Part shown: positions 8,248 through 16,803 of the stretch, piece after piece
How positions within the stretch are numbered: position 1 is the stretch's first letter
Layout: the number at the start of each line of letters is the position of its first letter
Assembly (NCBI GenBank): GCA_035943635.1
Contig: DASZBX010000062.1
Location: 1 to 49,553, forward strand
DNA length: 49,553 nucleotides
Origin: DASZBX01 sp035943635
GTDB lineage: Bacteria > Actinomycetota > Actinomycetes > Streptomycetales > Catenulisporaceae
Direction: 5' to 3'
The notes under the pieces: model-generated
The model's database searches: none
Seen by the model: the letters and a program-made list of their open reading frames with translations, nothing else
What the model was told of the DNA's origin: nothing
Translations under genes and position numbers: made by a program

Positions 8248-10098
8248 ATGCACAGCAGACGAGCTCAGACCGTAGCCATCGCCACCGTCGCCGCAGTCGC
8301 ATTGTTCCTCACCGCCTTCGTGACCTATCACTTCGCCCGCAGTCCGCAGACGATCAGCACGGTCGGCCTGGGCTCCACGGCCAGTTCGGGGCCTTCGGGC
8401 GATCCCGGCAGTTCGGTCGATCCGACCTCGTCCGTCGGCACCCTCGATTCGGTGCCGCTGAGCACGACGGCCCCCGCGAACCTGCCGCTTCCGGCGGGCG
8501 GATCGCTCTCGGTGCCGCAGCGGGCAGTCGCCGGGCATGGGACGCTCGTCGCCCAGACCGTCGTCGCCCCCGCGCCGCCACCGTCCGGGGCGCTGCTGGT
8601 CGGGAACACCTACAACATCGTGGTCAACAACACCCAGCTGACCAACAACATCACGCTCAATCTGCCTGCGCCGTCGTACGGGCCGGCCGGTCCCGATGAG
8701 GCGATCATCGCCTATTACGATCTTTCCGCCCATGCCTGGACGCCGGTCGCCACGTCCTACGATCACACGACTCACATGGCGGTCGCCATAGGCAACCATG
8801 CCACGGACTGGTGCGTGTTTAGAGTTGACTCCGCTTCACTGACGAACTGGCTGCATGGCACGTTCAGCTCGTTCCTGAGCGCTGACGGCACGGTCGCGCA
8901 GCCGGTCTGTGCGGGCAGTGCGGATGCGGCGGCTTTGGGCGTGAGCGTGGATTCGTCGGCGGAGTCGCTGGTCAAGTGGTGTGTTGGGGAGAGCGGTGGG
9001 CAGATTGTGCTGACAGTTGCGAACAGTCGCGGGTTCGCGGTCGCGTTCGATTATCCGCAGGGTTGGAGTCCGCAGGCCGGGGCTTGGTCAGATCTGGACA
9101 CGGCCGTGACCGACGGCTTGAGTGGGCTGCGCACGGCCGTTCCGGCTGGCGACCAGGTCGCGATCATCCCGGGTGGCGAGTCGCTGACGTTCACCTTCCC
9201 GGCCAACGCGGCTGGTAACGCTCAGGCGACGCCGTCTCCGGCCGCGTTCCTGACCAGCGCGTTCATTTATGGTGTGAATACGCTCGTGCAGGCGACCGAG
9301 CGGACGCCGTTCGCGTCCGCGCCGCGGTCCGGTGCGGCGCTCGCTGCGGTTCAGGCGGCGCTGCGCGATCAGGAGTGCTTGTCGTCGGCGCAGGGGATTC
9401 TGGACGACTCGGTGACGGATGTCGACAGCGCCCGGTCGGCGTTCTGGCAGGGGCTCAACCTGGCCGGAACGTGTCTGGGGAAGGTGTGGGCGGGCGTCGA
9501 CGGCGAGTCCGCGGCTACGGCTTCGTATGTCAGTGGCGTGTATTCGTGGCTGGTCGGCAGTCTTCAGCCGTATGGGCAGAGCCTTGGGGCTGAGCTGGAT
9601 TCGTCTCTGTACTGGCAGGGAGACAACCTGGGGGTGAACAACCAGGCTGGTTCGGCGTCGGCCGGGGCGCCGACGGACCAGGCGTCTCCGGCGACGCCGA
9701 CCGCTCCGAGCACCGTCACGGCGCCGCCGTCCACGAGCACGGCCGGCCCGACGACCCAAGGGCCTCCGGTGCTCGGTGCCATAACTGCCAATTCCCAGCA
9801 GGGATACGGTCAGGTCGAGCCGAGCCGTATCTTCAACGGCGGCGACCCTCAGGGGCTCGTGACCGGTGTGAGCTGGTCTTCGTGGGGCGGATCGACGGCG
9901 ACGGGGACCGGGATGTCCGACTGGGTTTCGGGCAATGAATCAGTCGCCGAGGGGACGCAGGAACAGGTCACGGTGGTCGCGTTCGATTTGGGCACCTGCA
10001 ATGGGACTCTGATGTATCAGAAGCTCGAATGGTATTTCCCGGAGAATGGGCAGTCCTTCGACGTCAGTTCGGGCACACCGATCAGCACTTGTAACTGA
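8248..10098 (+). CDS. Hypothetical secreted or membrane-anchored protein
   Basis: 616 residues. The N-terminal helix (about 9-28, VAIATVAAVALFLTAFVTY) is a signal anchor or Sec signal. Two beta-rich segments follow, then a helical central part with regularly placed Cys residues. A Thr/Pro/Ser-rich stalk (about 475-510) precedes a C-terminal domain of about 105 residues with two Cys. No known family was recognised. ATG 8248 is preferred over ATG 8233 because TGGGGGT lies at the right distance only for 8248. It follows the Ser/Thr kinase by 146 bases and may be functionally linked, which is inference. Confidence 0.7.
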   Translation: MHSRRAQTVAIATVAAVALFLTAFVTYHFARSPQTISTVGLGSTASSGPSGDPGSSVDPTSSVGTLDSVPLSTTAPANLPLPAGGSLSVPQRAVAGHGTLVAQTVVAPAPPPSGALLVGNTYNIVVNNTQLTNNITLNLPAPSYGPAGPDEAIIAYYDLSAHAWTPVATSYDHTTHMAVAIGNHATDWCVFRVDSASLTNWLHGTFSSFLSADGTVAQPVCAGSADAAALGVSVDSSAESLVKWCVGESGGQIVLTVANSRGFAVAFDYPQGWSPQAGAWSDLDTAVTDGLSGLRTAVPAGDQVAIIPGGESLTFTFPANAAGNAQATPSPAAFLTSAFIYGVNTLVQATERTPFASAPRSGAALAAVQAALRDQECLSSAQGILDDSVTDVDSARSAFWQGLNLAGTCLGKVWAGVDGESAATASYVSGVYSWLVGSLQPYGQSLGAELDSSLYWQGDNLGVNNQAGSASAGAPTDQASPATPTAPSTVTAPPSTSTAGPTTQGPPVLGAITANSQQGYGQVEPSRIFNGGDPQGLVTGVSWSSWGGSTATGTGMSDWVSGNESVAEGTQEQVTVVAFDLGTCNGTLMYQKLEWYFPENGQSFDVSSGTPISTCN

Positions 10099-10103
10099 GC
10101 CGG

Positions 10104-10649
10104 TCATGATTGCAGCGGCTTAACGCCTGTTTGGAGCGCGCGGATGTACCGGTCCGTGATCCGCGCCTGCACGGCGTGGGTCACCGGGCCGGCCAGCCGT
10201 GCCCACCAGGTGGCGTGGCGGGAGAAGGCGGTGATGTCCACTGTCACGCGACCATCGGCGCCGATACTGATGATGAATGCCTCTTCGCCACGCTCCGGAT
10301 GCCCTGCCAGTGTGCCGTACGCAAAGCCTCGCCGGTCCGGTTCGTCCACGAGATAAACGATCCGGACCGGCGCTGAGAACCGGCCGAATCCCATGGTGAA
10401 AACCAGACGAGCCACAGTGCCTTCAACCACCGGCTCGGAGCATTCCACGCCGAGCCCCGCGCCGCGATGCATCTGCCACGAAAACAACTGCACCACCGCG
10501 GACTCGAATACCTCGGAGCCGATGCCGAGGACGGCTGTACGCCGAAGGTGGTTGAATCCTTCGGGAAGTTCTGTGCCTTTGGTTGACCCCACCTCTGCAT
10601 ACGTCAAAACGAGAGACTGAGATGACGCGGAACCGTGCGATCGGGGCAT
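10104..10649 (-). CDS. DUF1990-family protein
   Basis: 181 residues. It resembles the DUF1990 family: an N-terminal TYAEVGST, the central FSWQMHRGAGLGV, VYLVDEPDRRGFAYGTLAGHPERGEEAF, and a C-terminal FSRHATWWARLAGPVTHAVQARITDRYI. The family is small, soluble and of unknown function. ATG 10649 is favoured because AAGGAG lies 8 bases upstream. TATGAT at 10678-10683 (minus strand) is a plausible -10. The gene is convergent with the secreted unknown, with only 5 bases between stop codons. Confidence 0.8.
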   Translation of the reverse strand: MPRSHGSASSQSLVLTYAEVGSTKGTELPEGFNHLRRTAVLGIGSEVFESAVVQLFSWQMHRGAGLGVECSEPVVEGTVARLVFTMGFGRFSAPVRIVYLVDEPDRRGFAYGTLAGHPERGEEAFIISIGADGRVTVDITAFSRHATWWARLAGPVTHAVQARITDRYIRALQTGVKPLQS

Positions 10650-10742
10650 TGCTAGCACTCCTTAGGCCAGTTAGCTAATCATACTCATGCGGAACGTGGC
10701 CAGCCATCCGACGGGGCCTAGGCCGAAAGGCGTAGATCGATC

Positions 10743-10814
10743 TCGGGCTCATGCCCGATGCGCTGCCCTACCGTGCGCTCATAGCGTCTCGTTTGCGAGT
10801 TGTTCACAACGAGA
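10743..10814. promoter_or_regulatory. Inverted repeats before the quinone oxidoreductase gene
   Basis: Two symmetries precede the start at 10825. TCGGGC-TCAT-GCCCGA lies at 10743-10758. TCTCGTT (10787-10793) pairs with AACGAGA (10808-10814) around a GTTGTTCACAAC core. Either could be a repressor site. No regulator gene is adjacent. Confidence 0.3.
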
Positions 10815-10824
10815 TGGGGCACAC

Positions 10825-11817
10825 ATGCGGGCGATCATGTTACGGGAGTTCGGCGGGCCGGAGCGGTTGGTGCTTGAGCAGGTGCCTGATCCGGTGGTCG
10901 GGACGGGGCAGGTGCTTGTACGGGTGTCGGCGTCGGGGGTGCAGTTCGTCGAGACGCAGATCCGGGCCGGGACGATGCCGGGGCCGGCTGCCATGTCGCC
11001 GGGTGCGCTGCCGTGGACGCCGGGGCGGGAGGTGGCCGGGGTGGTGGCCGCGCTGGGCGACGGCGTGGATCCAGAGCTGCTCGGGCGGCGGGTTGCCGGG
11101 CTGACCGCGGCCGGGAGTGGCGGGTACGCCGAACTCGCGGTGCTCGCGGCGCCTTCCGCACACCTGCTACCCGACGGGCTGGACTTCGCGGACGCGGTCT
11201 CGCTGCTGGGTACCGGGCGTACCGCGGCCGGGCTGGTGCAGACGACCGGAATCGGTCCCGGGGACACCGTGCTGGTCGAGTCGGCGGCGGGGGCCGTGGG
11301 CGTCCTGCTGCTGCAACTGGCTCGCGCGGCGGGCGCCGAGCGGGTGATCGGGTTGGCCCGCGGCGAGCAGAAGCTGAAGCTGGTGCGCGATTTCGGCGCC
11401 GACACCGCGATCGACTACTCCGAGGACGACTGGCCCGAGCAGGTCCGGGCCGTCGCGCCGCAGGGCGTGTCGGTGGTCGTGGACGGGGTCGGCGGGGAGA
11501 CCGGGCGGCGCGCGTTCGAACTGCTCGCGCCGCAGGGGCGGCTCGTCGTGTTCGGGCTGGCCAGCGGAAGCATGACGAAGCTGGATCCGGAGCGGGTGGC
11601 CGAGCGCGGCGTCACGGTGCACTCCTACTTCGGGCCGCCGACGGGTGACCGCAGCCCGGAGGCGGGGTTGCGGCAGACCCGGGAGGTGATCGCGGCGGTG
11701 GCTGCGGGGCGGCTGCGGCCGTTCGTCGGCCGGCGGTTCCCGCTCGCCGAGGCCGCCGCCGCCCACGCGGCCATCACCGCGCGGGAGACGGTCGGCAAGA
11801 CGGTGCTGATTCCGTGA
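10825..11817 (+). CDS. Zinc-free medium-chain dehydrogenase, NADPH:quinone reductase type
   Basis: 330 residues. The GroES-like N-terminal domain starts MRAIMLREFGGPERLVLEQVPDP and contains PWTPGREVAGVV. The Rossmann domain has the nucleotide-binding segment VESAAGAVGVLLLQLARAAGA (about 153-173). The catalytic zinc ligands of alcohol dehydrogenases are absent, as in quinone oxidoreductase/zeta-crystallin proteins. It probably reduces quinones or enones with NADPH in the cytoplasm. ATG 10825 has a GGGG ribosome site. It is monocistronic between divergent and convergent neighbours. Confidence 0.88.
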   Translation: MRAIMLREFGGPERLVLEQVPDPVVGTGQVLVRVSASGVQFVETQIRAGTMPGPAAMSPGALPWTPGREVAGVVAALGDGVDPELLGRRVAGLTAAGSGGYAELAVLAAPSAHLLPDGLDFADAVSLLGTGRTAAGLVQTTGIGPGDTVLVESAAGAVGVLLLQLARAAGAERVIGLARGEQKLKLVRDFGADTAIDYSEDDWPEQVRAVAPQGVSVVVDGVGGETGRRAFELLAPQGRLVVFGLASGSMTKLDPERVAERGVTVHSYFGPPTGDRSPEAGLRQTREVIAAVAAGRLRPFVGRRFPLAEAAAAHAAITARETVGKTVLIP

Positions 11818-11908
11818 GGTGACCATCCTGCATCGGCACCAGCATCCGCACCGGCCCCAACAGCGGCAGCCCGCCCGAGATCACCCATCTACCGCGCACC
11901 TACCCCCA

Positions 11909-12568
11909 CTACCTCCGCACGGCGATGAGGGACTTGGGCAGGCCGCCGACGCGTTCGACCAAGATCTTCGAGTCCGGGAACAGGAACCGCAGTTCGGACT
12001 GGGACAGCAGCTCGACCGACAGCGCGATCTCCAGGGCCCGCGCGCGCTCGGTCGGGCGGCTGTGCACCAGCGGCCAGCGGCGCAGCACTTCGGCGCGGGC
12101 GGACAGCGGCAGGAACTGGAATCCGGGGAAGATGAAGTGCGGCTCGACCGGGAAGTAGCGGTACGGGGTCTGCACCCAGTGCTTCGGCGCCAGGTCGCCG
12201 ACCGCGCGGGCGAAGGACGTGCGGTTGGCGAACCCGCCGACGTGCTCGATCACCGAGTTGGAGAACACCAGGTCGTACTGCGGCGCGTCGGACTGCGCGG
12301 CGATCGCGGTCGCGTCGCCGGTCTCCGCGGTGATCCACTCGGGGAACGTGTCGACCTGGGCCTCGAGGTTCACGAGGTGCACGTGCTTGGGCCGGAACGG
12401 CGCGCGCATCCACATGCCGGCCCGGCCGCCGAGGTCGATCACGCTCATGTCCTCGATGTCAGGAAACTGTTCTCTGAACTGCTCCCACCGCCGAGTCCGG
12501 GCGCGGTCGCCGACCGATCCCGGTGCGTCGACGAACCTGTTGCGCAATCGCCTGCCTTGGCCCGACAC
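11909..12568 (-). CDS. Class I SAM-dependent methyltransferase
   Basis: 219 residues from GTG 12568, which has a strong AAGGAGG site 6-7 bases upstream; ATG 12592 is an alternative. Motif I is degenerate (VIDLGGRAGMW, about 43-53), followed by HLVNLEAQVDTFPEWITAETGDAT and the motif IV-like YDLVFSNSVIEHVG. The later part (YRYFPVEPHFIFPGFQFLPLSARAEVL) resembles methyltransferases found in glycan or natural-product clusters. The substrate is unknown. Confidence 0.8.
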   Translation of the reverse strand: MSGQGRRLRNRFVDAPGSVGDRARTRRWEQFREQFPDIEDMSVIDLGGRAGMWMRAPFRPKHVHLVNLEAQVDTFPEWITAETGDATAIAAQSDAPQYDLVFSNSVIEHVGGFANRTSFARAVGDLAPKHWVQTPYRYFPVEPHFIFPGFQFLPLSARAEVLRRWPLVHSRPTERARALEIALSVELLSQSELRFLFPDSKILVERVGGLPKSLIAVRR

Positions 12569-13012
12569 TCTTTTCCTCCTTCGCGCACACATCTGTGCAG
12601 CGTAGCGGCGTCGGACCAGTAAACACGGGCCGCAGACGCCGGGGCAACACCTGGGACGAATTCGATACAGGCCACGCATTCGTTGTGACGGCAGTGACGT
12701 GGTCTCGCCGCTGGTGCGGGGCGCCGAAGTGCACGGCGTCGCAAGGCACGTAGGGCGCGCACGGGCGCATCGGGCGGCGCTGGGCCGACCTCGGCAGTCG
12801 GTATCCGTCGGTATCCGGCCGGACCGGCCGCGCACCGGAATCTCCGCCGCCCGGGAAAAAGGACTGGCGCACTCCCGCAGTGGTGGGAGTGCGCCGTCCC
12901 GCGGCGAGTCACAGATCGCCGCGGCCTGGGGGCGAGGCGGGCCGCCGGCCGGACTGCTCCAGCCGGGCCCGCGCTCGCGGTCGTGCCGACCGGCTTTCGC
13001 CGGTTCTTCCGG
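12569..13012. other. Intergenic region without a supported gene
   Basis: This stretch lies between the methyltransferase start and the end of the GDSL esterase gene. It holds the esterase terminator (12852-12895) and probably the methyltransferase promoter. Open frames here lack a ribosome site and recognisable content. Confidence 0.6.
12852..12895 (-). terminator. Rho-independent terminator of the GDSL esterase gene
   Basis: A perfect 11-bp stem (GGCGCACTCCC 12866-12876 with GGGAGTGCGCC 12885-12895) is followed on the minus strand by a T5 run (12856-12860). It lies about 120 bases beyond the esterase stop. Confidence 0.8.
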
Positions 13013-14536
13013 TCAGACGGTCGGGGCCGTCCACTGTTGGTTCGTGCCGGCGTTGCAGGTCCAGATCTCGAGCTGCGTGCCGTCGGTGGTGCTGCCGTTC
13101 GGGTCGTCCAGGCACTTGCCGGACGCCGGGTTGACCAGCGTGTTGTTCACCTGTGTCCACTGCTGGTTACCGCCGCCGTTGCAGTCCCACAGGTCGACGA
13201 GGGCGCCGTTGGCGGTCGAGCCGCCGACGATGTCCAGGCACTTGCCGCCGGTCTGCAGGGTCCCGGCGGTGAACGTCCACAGCTGGGCGGTGGTGCCGTT
13301 GCACGAGTAGAGATCGGCCTTCGTGCCGTCGGCGTTCGAGCCGGCGTAGTCGTCCAGGCACTTGCCCGAGATCCCGGAGGTCACCGGGCCGGGGGCGAGC
13401 GGACCCCACTGCTGGTTGACGCCGCCGTTGCAGTCCCACAGGTCGAGCTGGGTGCCGTTCGCGGTGCTGCCGGCCGGGTCGTCCAGGCAGCGCCCGGAGA
13501 CCAGGTTGCGCAAGCCGCCGTCGTAGGGCTGCCAGATCTGGGCGCCGGTGCCGTTGCAGGTGTACAGGTCCGTCTTGGTGCCGTTGGCCGTGCCGCCTGC
13601 GACTGCGTCGAGGCATTTGCCGAGGATACGCACCGTGCCGTCGGTGTACTCCGACCACGACTGGGCCGTGGTCCCGTTGCAGCCCCACTGCTGGACGACC
13701 GTGCCGTCGGCGCTGCTGCCGCCGTTCACATCCAGGCACTTGCCGGACTGTCCGGACAGGATCGGGCCGGTGTTGCGGACGGACGGTCCGCTGGAGAGCG
13801 CGACCGGCGCGCTGATCCAGCCCTTGGCCGCGGCCGCCTGGACGGCGGTGTTCCAGACGTCGCCCATCACCGCGTAGCCCGCGTCGTTCGGGTGCAGGCC
13901 GTCGGCCAGTTGCGAGGTGGTCAGGGCGCTGTGCATGTCGACCAGGGCGATGTGGTGGCCCGCGTTCGCCTGGGTCTGGATGATGCCGGGTACCGCCGCG
14001 TTGAAGGCCGGCTCGTACTCGGCGACGTCGGTGTTCGTCGACACGGTCAGGTTGGCCACCAGCAGGGTCGCGGTCGGGTCGTCGTTCTCGATCTGGGTGA
14101 TCAGGGAACTGAGCCGGGCCGGGGCGGTGGAGACCTGGTAGTCCTGGCCCATGTCGTTGATGCCGATCATCAGGGTGATGACGTTCGGCTTGTAGGTGGC
14201 CAGCGAGTTGTCGATGATCCCGGCGATCTGGTCGATCCGCCAGCCGGAATGGCCCTCGTTGTCCGGGTCGGCCATGTTCCCGCCGACCGCGGAGCCGACG
14301 AAGTCCAGCGGGTGGCCCTCGCCGGTCAGGTCGTTCCACAGTTCCTGCCGGTAACCGTTGCCGGTCGTGCTCTGGTATCCGTAGGTGATCGAGTCGCCGA
14401 CCGGTTCCAGCCGCAGGGTGGCGGTCTGGCCGGCGACCGGCGTCCCGGCCGCCTGCGCGCTGGCCGAGACGACCAGCGGCACCGCGGCCGCGCCGACCAG
14501 TGCGCCGAGTACGAGTGCTACAGCGGATTTCTTCAC
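13013..14536 (-). CDS. Secreted SGNH/GDSL esterase with two ricin-B domains
   Basis: 507 residues. The Sec signal is about 1-30 (ends ASAQAAG). The SGNH hydrolase domain (about 40-235) has the nucleophile S49 in GDSIT, Gly in VGSAVGG, the block III motif GIND (125-128) and D212/H215 in DGLHPND. Two ricin-B trefoils follow (about 250-375 and 385-507) with repeated KCLD and Q-x-W motifs. It probably deacetylates plant polysaccharides such as acetylxylan while bound through the lectin domains; the exact substrate is unproven. GTG 14536 has GAGG 7 bases upstream. Confidence 0.9.
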   Translation of the reverse strand: MKKSAVALVLGALVGAAAVPLVVSASAQAAGTPVAGQTATLRLEPVGDSITYGYQSTTGNGYRQELWNDLTGEGHPLDFVGSAVGGNMADPDNEGHSGWRIDQIAGIIDNSLATYKPNVITLMIGINDMGQDYQVSTAPARLSSLITQIENDDPTATLLVANLTVSTNTDVAEYEPAFNAAVPGIIQTQANAGHHIALVDMHSALTTSQLADGLHPNDAGYAVMGDVWNTAVQAAAAKGWISAPVALSSGPSVRNTGPILSGQSGKCLDVNGGSSADGTVVQQWGCNGTTAQSWSEYTDGTVRILGKCLDAVAGGTANGTKTDLYTCNGTGAQIWQPYDGGLRNLVSGRCLDDPAGSTANGTQLDLWDCNGGVNQQWGPLAPGPVTSGISGKCLDDYAGSNADGTKADLYSCNGTTAQLWTFTAGTLQTGGKCLDIVGGSTANGALVDLWDCNGGGNQQWTQVNNTLVNPASGKCLDDPNGSTTDGTQLEIWTCNAGTNQQWTAPTV

Positions 14537-14668
14537 AAGCCTACCTCGCCATTCTCCAGTCGAGCGGACCCGGGCCGGGTGGACGGCCGCGGATCGTTCC
14601 GTGGGCTGCGGACGCTAACGCCGCCCGGCCGCTCGACCCCGCTTGCCGAGGAGAGCCGTTCGTCATGC

Positions 14669-14724
14669 GTTCGAAAATGTTTGTAACTCTTTGGTATTGA
14701 TACTCGGAACCGCCCCGTTGTCAA
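14669..14724 (-). promoter_or_regulatory. Promoter and candidate operator of the GDSL esterase gene
   Basis: On the minus strand TTGACA (14719-14724) and TATCAA (14697-14702) are 16 bases apart. Downstream of the -10, 14669-14687 (GTTCGAAAATGTTTGTAAC) is an imperfect dyad of the form GTT-AAA/TTT-AAC. That placement fits a repressor site. Confidence 0.55.
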
Positions 14725-14994
14725 GCCTTCGGCCGGACCGGAAGCACAATTTCCGGGAACGTTTCCGCCCCCCGCGCCCAACAAGCCAGGTAGACCCCCC
14801 CCCACGTCCCAAAAATGTTCCCCCACCTGGTATTTCCACACGCAGCCCTGTTCGGTTCATCCCCGCCCACTCCCCATTCCGCCCACTTTTCACCTGCTCC
14901 CCGCCCCCTCCGCACCCCTTCCCCCGAGCTGTTCGCTTCCGTCCGACCCACCCCGTGAGGCCACCGACTTAAGCCCGAAATAAGAAGTGGTCAA

Positions 14995-15044
14995 CAAAAA
15001 CCGACAGCCCTCCCGCCCCGGAATCACCCGGACCGAGAGGGCTG
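14995..15044 (-). terminator. Rho-independent terminator of the polysaccharide deacetylase gene
   Basis: CAGCCCTC (15005-15012) pairs perfectly with GAGGGCTG (15037-15044). On the minus strand a T-run (14996-15000) follows. Confidence 0.7.
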
Positions 15045-15058
15045 CAACCCCCGACGCC

Positions 15059-15961
15059 TCACACGTACTTCGTGATATCCCCGACCGTGTACCCCTGCTC
15101 CTGGATGTGCCGGTACAGCTTGGTCATCATCTGAACCATCGTCTCGCCCTGAAGCTGGGCCGGCCCGCGGAAGTGGCACAGGATGATGTCCCCGGGATCC
15201 AGCGACTTCTTAGAGGTCTGATACTCCATGTTGTTTATCTCCATCGACTCCTTCCACAACATGACACCCCCGAGACCGGCCTTCTGCACCGCACTGACCG
15301 TCGTCTTGGTGTAGTTGCCGCCCGGCGGACGGAAGATGTACGGCGTGACACCGTACTCCGCGAGCAGCTTCACCTGCTGCCCGGAGATCTCGTCCAGCTG
15401 CTGCTGCGCGGACAGGCCAGGCATGTTCAGCGGGTGGGTGACCGTGTGGTTCTGGATCGAGACGTACCCGGTCTGGTACAGCTTCTCGAAGTACGCGTAG
15501 TCGTCCTTGATCAGCGTGTCGGCCAACGAGATGGTGATCGGGATCTGGAAGTCCTTGACCATCTGGATGAACGCCGGATCCTTGTCAATACCATCGTCAA
15601 TAGTAACAAACGTAACCTTGTCGGCTATCGGCACATTGGAGAACACCGTAGGATCAGCCGCATCCAGACTGATCGGTTTGGCCGCAGGCAGCGCAGGCGC
15701 CGGGGCGAACGGCGCCAGCCCCCCGTACCTCTGACTGATCAGCTCCGCATCCACGGTACTGCCCGTGCTCTTCACCACCGCGGGCGCAACACCCCCCGCA
15801 GTGGCCCCGGCTCCGGTCCCGCCCGACGAACCGCCCGGCCGAGCCCCGCTCGTCCCCGCCTGCCCGTCGCACGCCGCAGCGAAGGAGCCCAGAGTGGCCA
15901 ACCCGGCCATCCCACCCATAAAGCGCCGCCGCGACCACGCCTGTGTCTTGATTTCGGTCAC
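15059..15961 (-). CDS. Tat-exported polysaccharide deacetylase (CE4/NodB type)
   Basis: 300 residues. The N-terminus SRRRFMGGMAG (10-20) is a twin-arginine signal; C31 after FAAA could be a lipobox. A Gly/Ser/Ala-rich linker precedes the NodB domain (about 115-300). Motif 1 is TIDDG (D122, D123), motif 2 is NHTVTHP (H172, H176) and motif 3 is RPPGG (R211). LDPGDIILCHF supplies a late motif His. It removes N- or O-acetyl groups from a cell-wall or plant polysaccharide outside the membrane. GTG 15961 places the Tat motif correctly, but the ribosome site is weak. It is divergent from the GH16 fusion gene. Confidence 0.85.
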   Translation of the reverse strand: MTEIKTQAWSRRRFMGGMAGLATLGSFAAACDGQAGTSGARPGGSSGGTGAGATAGGVAPAVVKSTGSTVDAELISQRYGGLAPFAPAPALPAAKPISLDAADPTVFSNVPIADKVTFVTIDDGIDKDPAFIQMVKDFQIPITISLADTLIKDDYAYFEKLYQTGYVSIQNHTVTHPLNMPGLSAQQQLDEISGQQVKLLAEYGVTPYIFRPPGGNYTKTTVSAVQKAGLGGVMLWKESMEINNMEYQTSKKSLDPGDIILCHFRGPAQLQGETMVQMMTKLYRHIQEQGYTVGDITKYV

Positions 15962-16276
15962 GCCCTTACAGACGCCTTCAGCCTCGCTTCAGTTTTAGTT
16001 TCCACGCAACTATTTTTCCGCCCCGCCCCAAACCCTCCCCAACCACCACGCATCCCCCTGCTTTTCCTCTTTCGGCACTCAACCACGGGCAGCGCAGAAC
16101 AACGAGACCGCCGCCGTCATGGCCGAGACAGGGAGACGCGGGCCCGAGCACGCTGGAAATGCCGGGAGGCGCCCCCGACCAACACCCCGCACGATAAGGC
16201 CACGCAAGCCGCAGACAGCCGCCAAAGCCACGCTGCGCTGCCGGAACCCGCTTTCCACCCCACCCCCGAACCACCC

Positions 16277-16290
16277 AGAGAGCGCTTTCC
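16277..16290. promoter_or_regulatory. Imperfect copy of the GAGAGCGCTCTC operator
   Basis: AGAGAGCGCTTTCC differs by one base from perfect symmetry. It is the outermost of three related sites upstream of the GH16 fusion gene and the closest to the divergent deacetylase gene. Confidence 0.4.
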
Positions 16291-16391
16291 CCCACGCCCC
16301 ACCCAGGCACGCCGAAACGCACACCCCACCCAGCGATCCACCACCGAAACCGTACTGCTCAACCCAGCTCCGGCACCTGAACCGGCAAGGC

Positions 16392-16405
16392 AGAGAGCGC
16401 TCTCC
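16392..16405. promoter_or_regulatory. LacI/CebR-type operator palindrome
   Basis: AGAGAGCGCTCTCC contains the perfect palindrome GAGAGCGCTCTC. The form resembles actinobacterial LacI-family operators such as the CebR/CelR box TGGGAGCGCTCCCA. Confidence 0.55.
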
Positions 16406-16633
16406 GACTTGTCAGCGTACTCTCAGGTTTCCCCCCGATCAACCAGCCCCCACGACTCCTTTCCCGGAAGCGGTACCGGCACCGGTTCCGGCACCGCACC
16501 CCCACTCCAAGCCCGCACATTACGAAATCATTGCCATCGGCCGCCGCCGACGCCCGCCCAGTTCACAGCCCCGCAGGCCCCGATTTCCGGTCCCCCGGGC
16601 GCAATCCCGCCGAGTTCCGGTGTTTCCGACCCG

Positions 16634-16683
16634 TTGACAGGTCCGCAACTTGTCGGCAACCCTTCCGTCGGAGAGCGCTCTCC
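16634..16683 (+). promoter_or_regulatory. Candidate promoter and LacI-type operator of the GH16 fusion gene
   Basis: TTGACA (16634-16639) lies 30 bases before the perfect palindrome GGAGAGCGCTCTCC (16670-16683). A repressor bound there would overlap the start of transcription. The -10 is weak. The same 14-mer lies upstream of the GH3 beta-glucosidase gene. Confidence 0.6.
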
Positions 16684-16803
16684 GGCCGCTCCGGCACAGC
16701 ATCACAGGACCCACACACCTGCACCAATCGCACCACGACGTAAACCCTCTCGTCGGGAGCCGACACCAGACGGCCCCCGACGCCCAGCCAAGCAGGAGCC
16801 AGC

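Larger units (their letters stand above)
14537..15058. other. Intergenic region, promoter and terminator only
   Basis: Contains the esterase promoter and dyad (14669-14724), a C-rich stretch with a long C homopolymer near 14788-14797, and the deacetylase terminator (14995-15044). No gene is supported. Open frames running through it lack codon structure and start signals. Confidence 0.6.
15962..16803. other. Long 842-bp divergent regulatory region
   Basis: No gene is supported. The plus strand is strikingly C- and A-rich. The region holds three GAGAGCGCTCTC-type palindromes and a TTGACA, and separates the deacetylase (minus) from the GH16 fusion gene (plus). It is unusually long for a promoter region and may contain a gene relic too decayed to recognise. 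Confidence 0.5.

Noticed and set aside
10687..10824. Upstream extension of the quinone oxidoreductase
   Set aside because: The extra 46 residues have no family counterpart and cover inverted repeats. MRAIMLREFGGPE is the standard family start.
14669..14687. SOS box upstream of the GDSL esterase
   Set aside because: TTCGAAAATGTTTG resembles half of an SOS site, but the inner TCGAAC half is lost. The dyad fits a sugar-regulator site better, and DNA-damage control of an esterase has no support.
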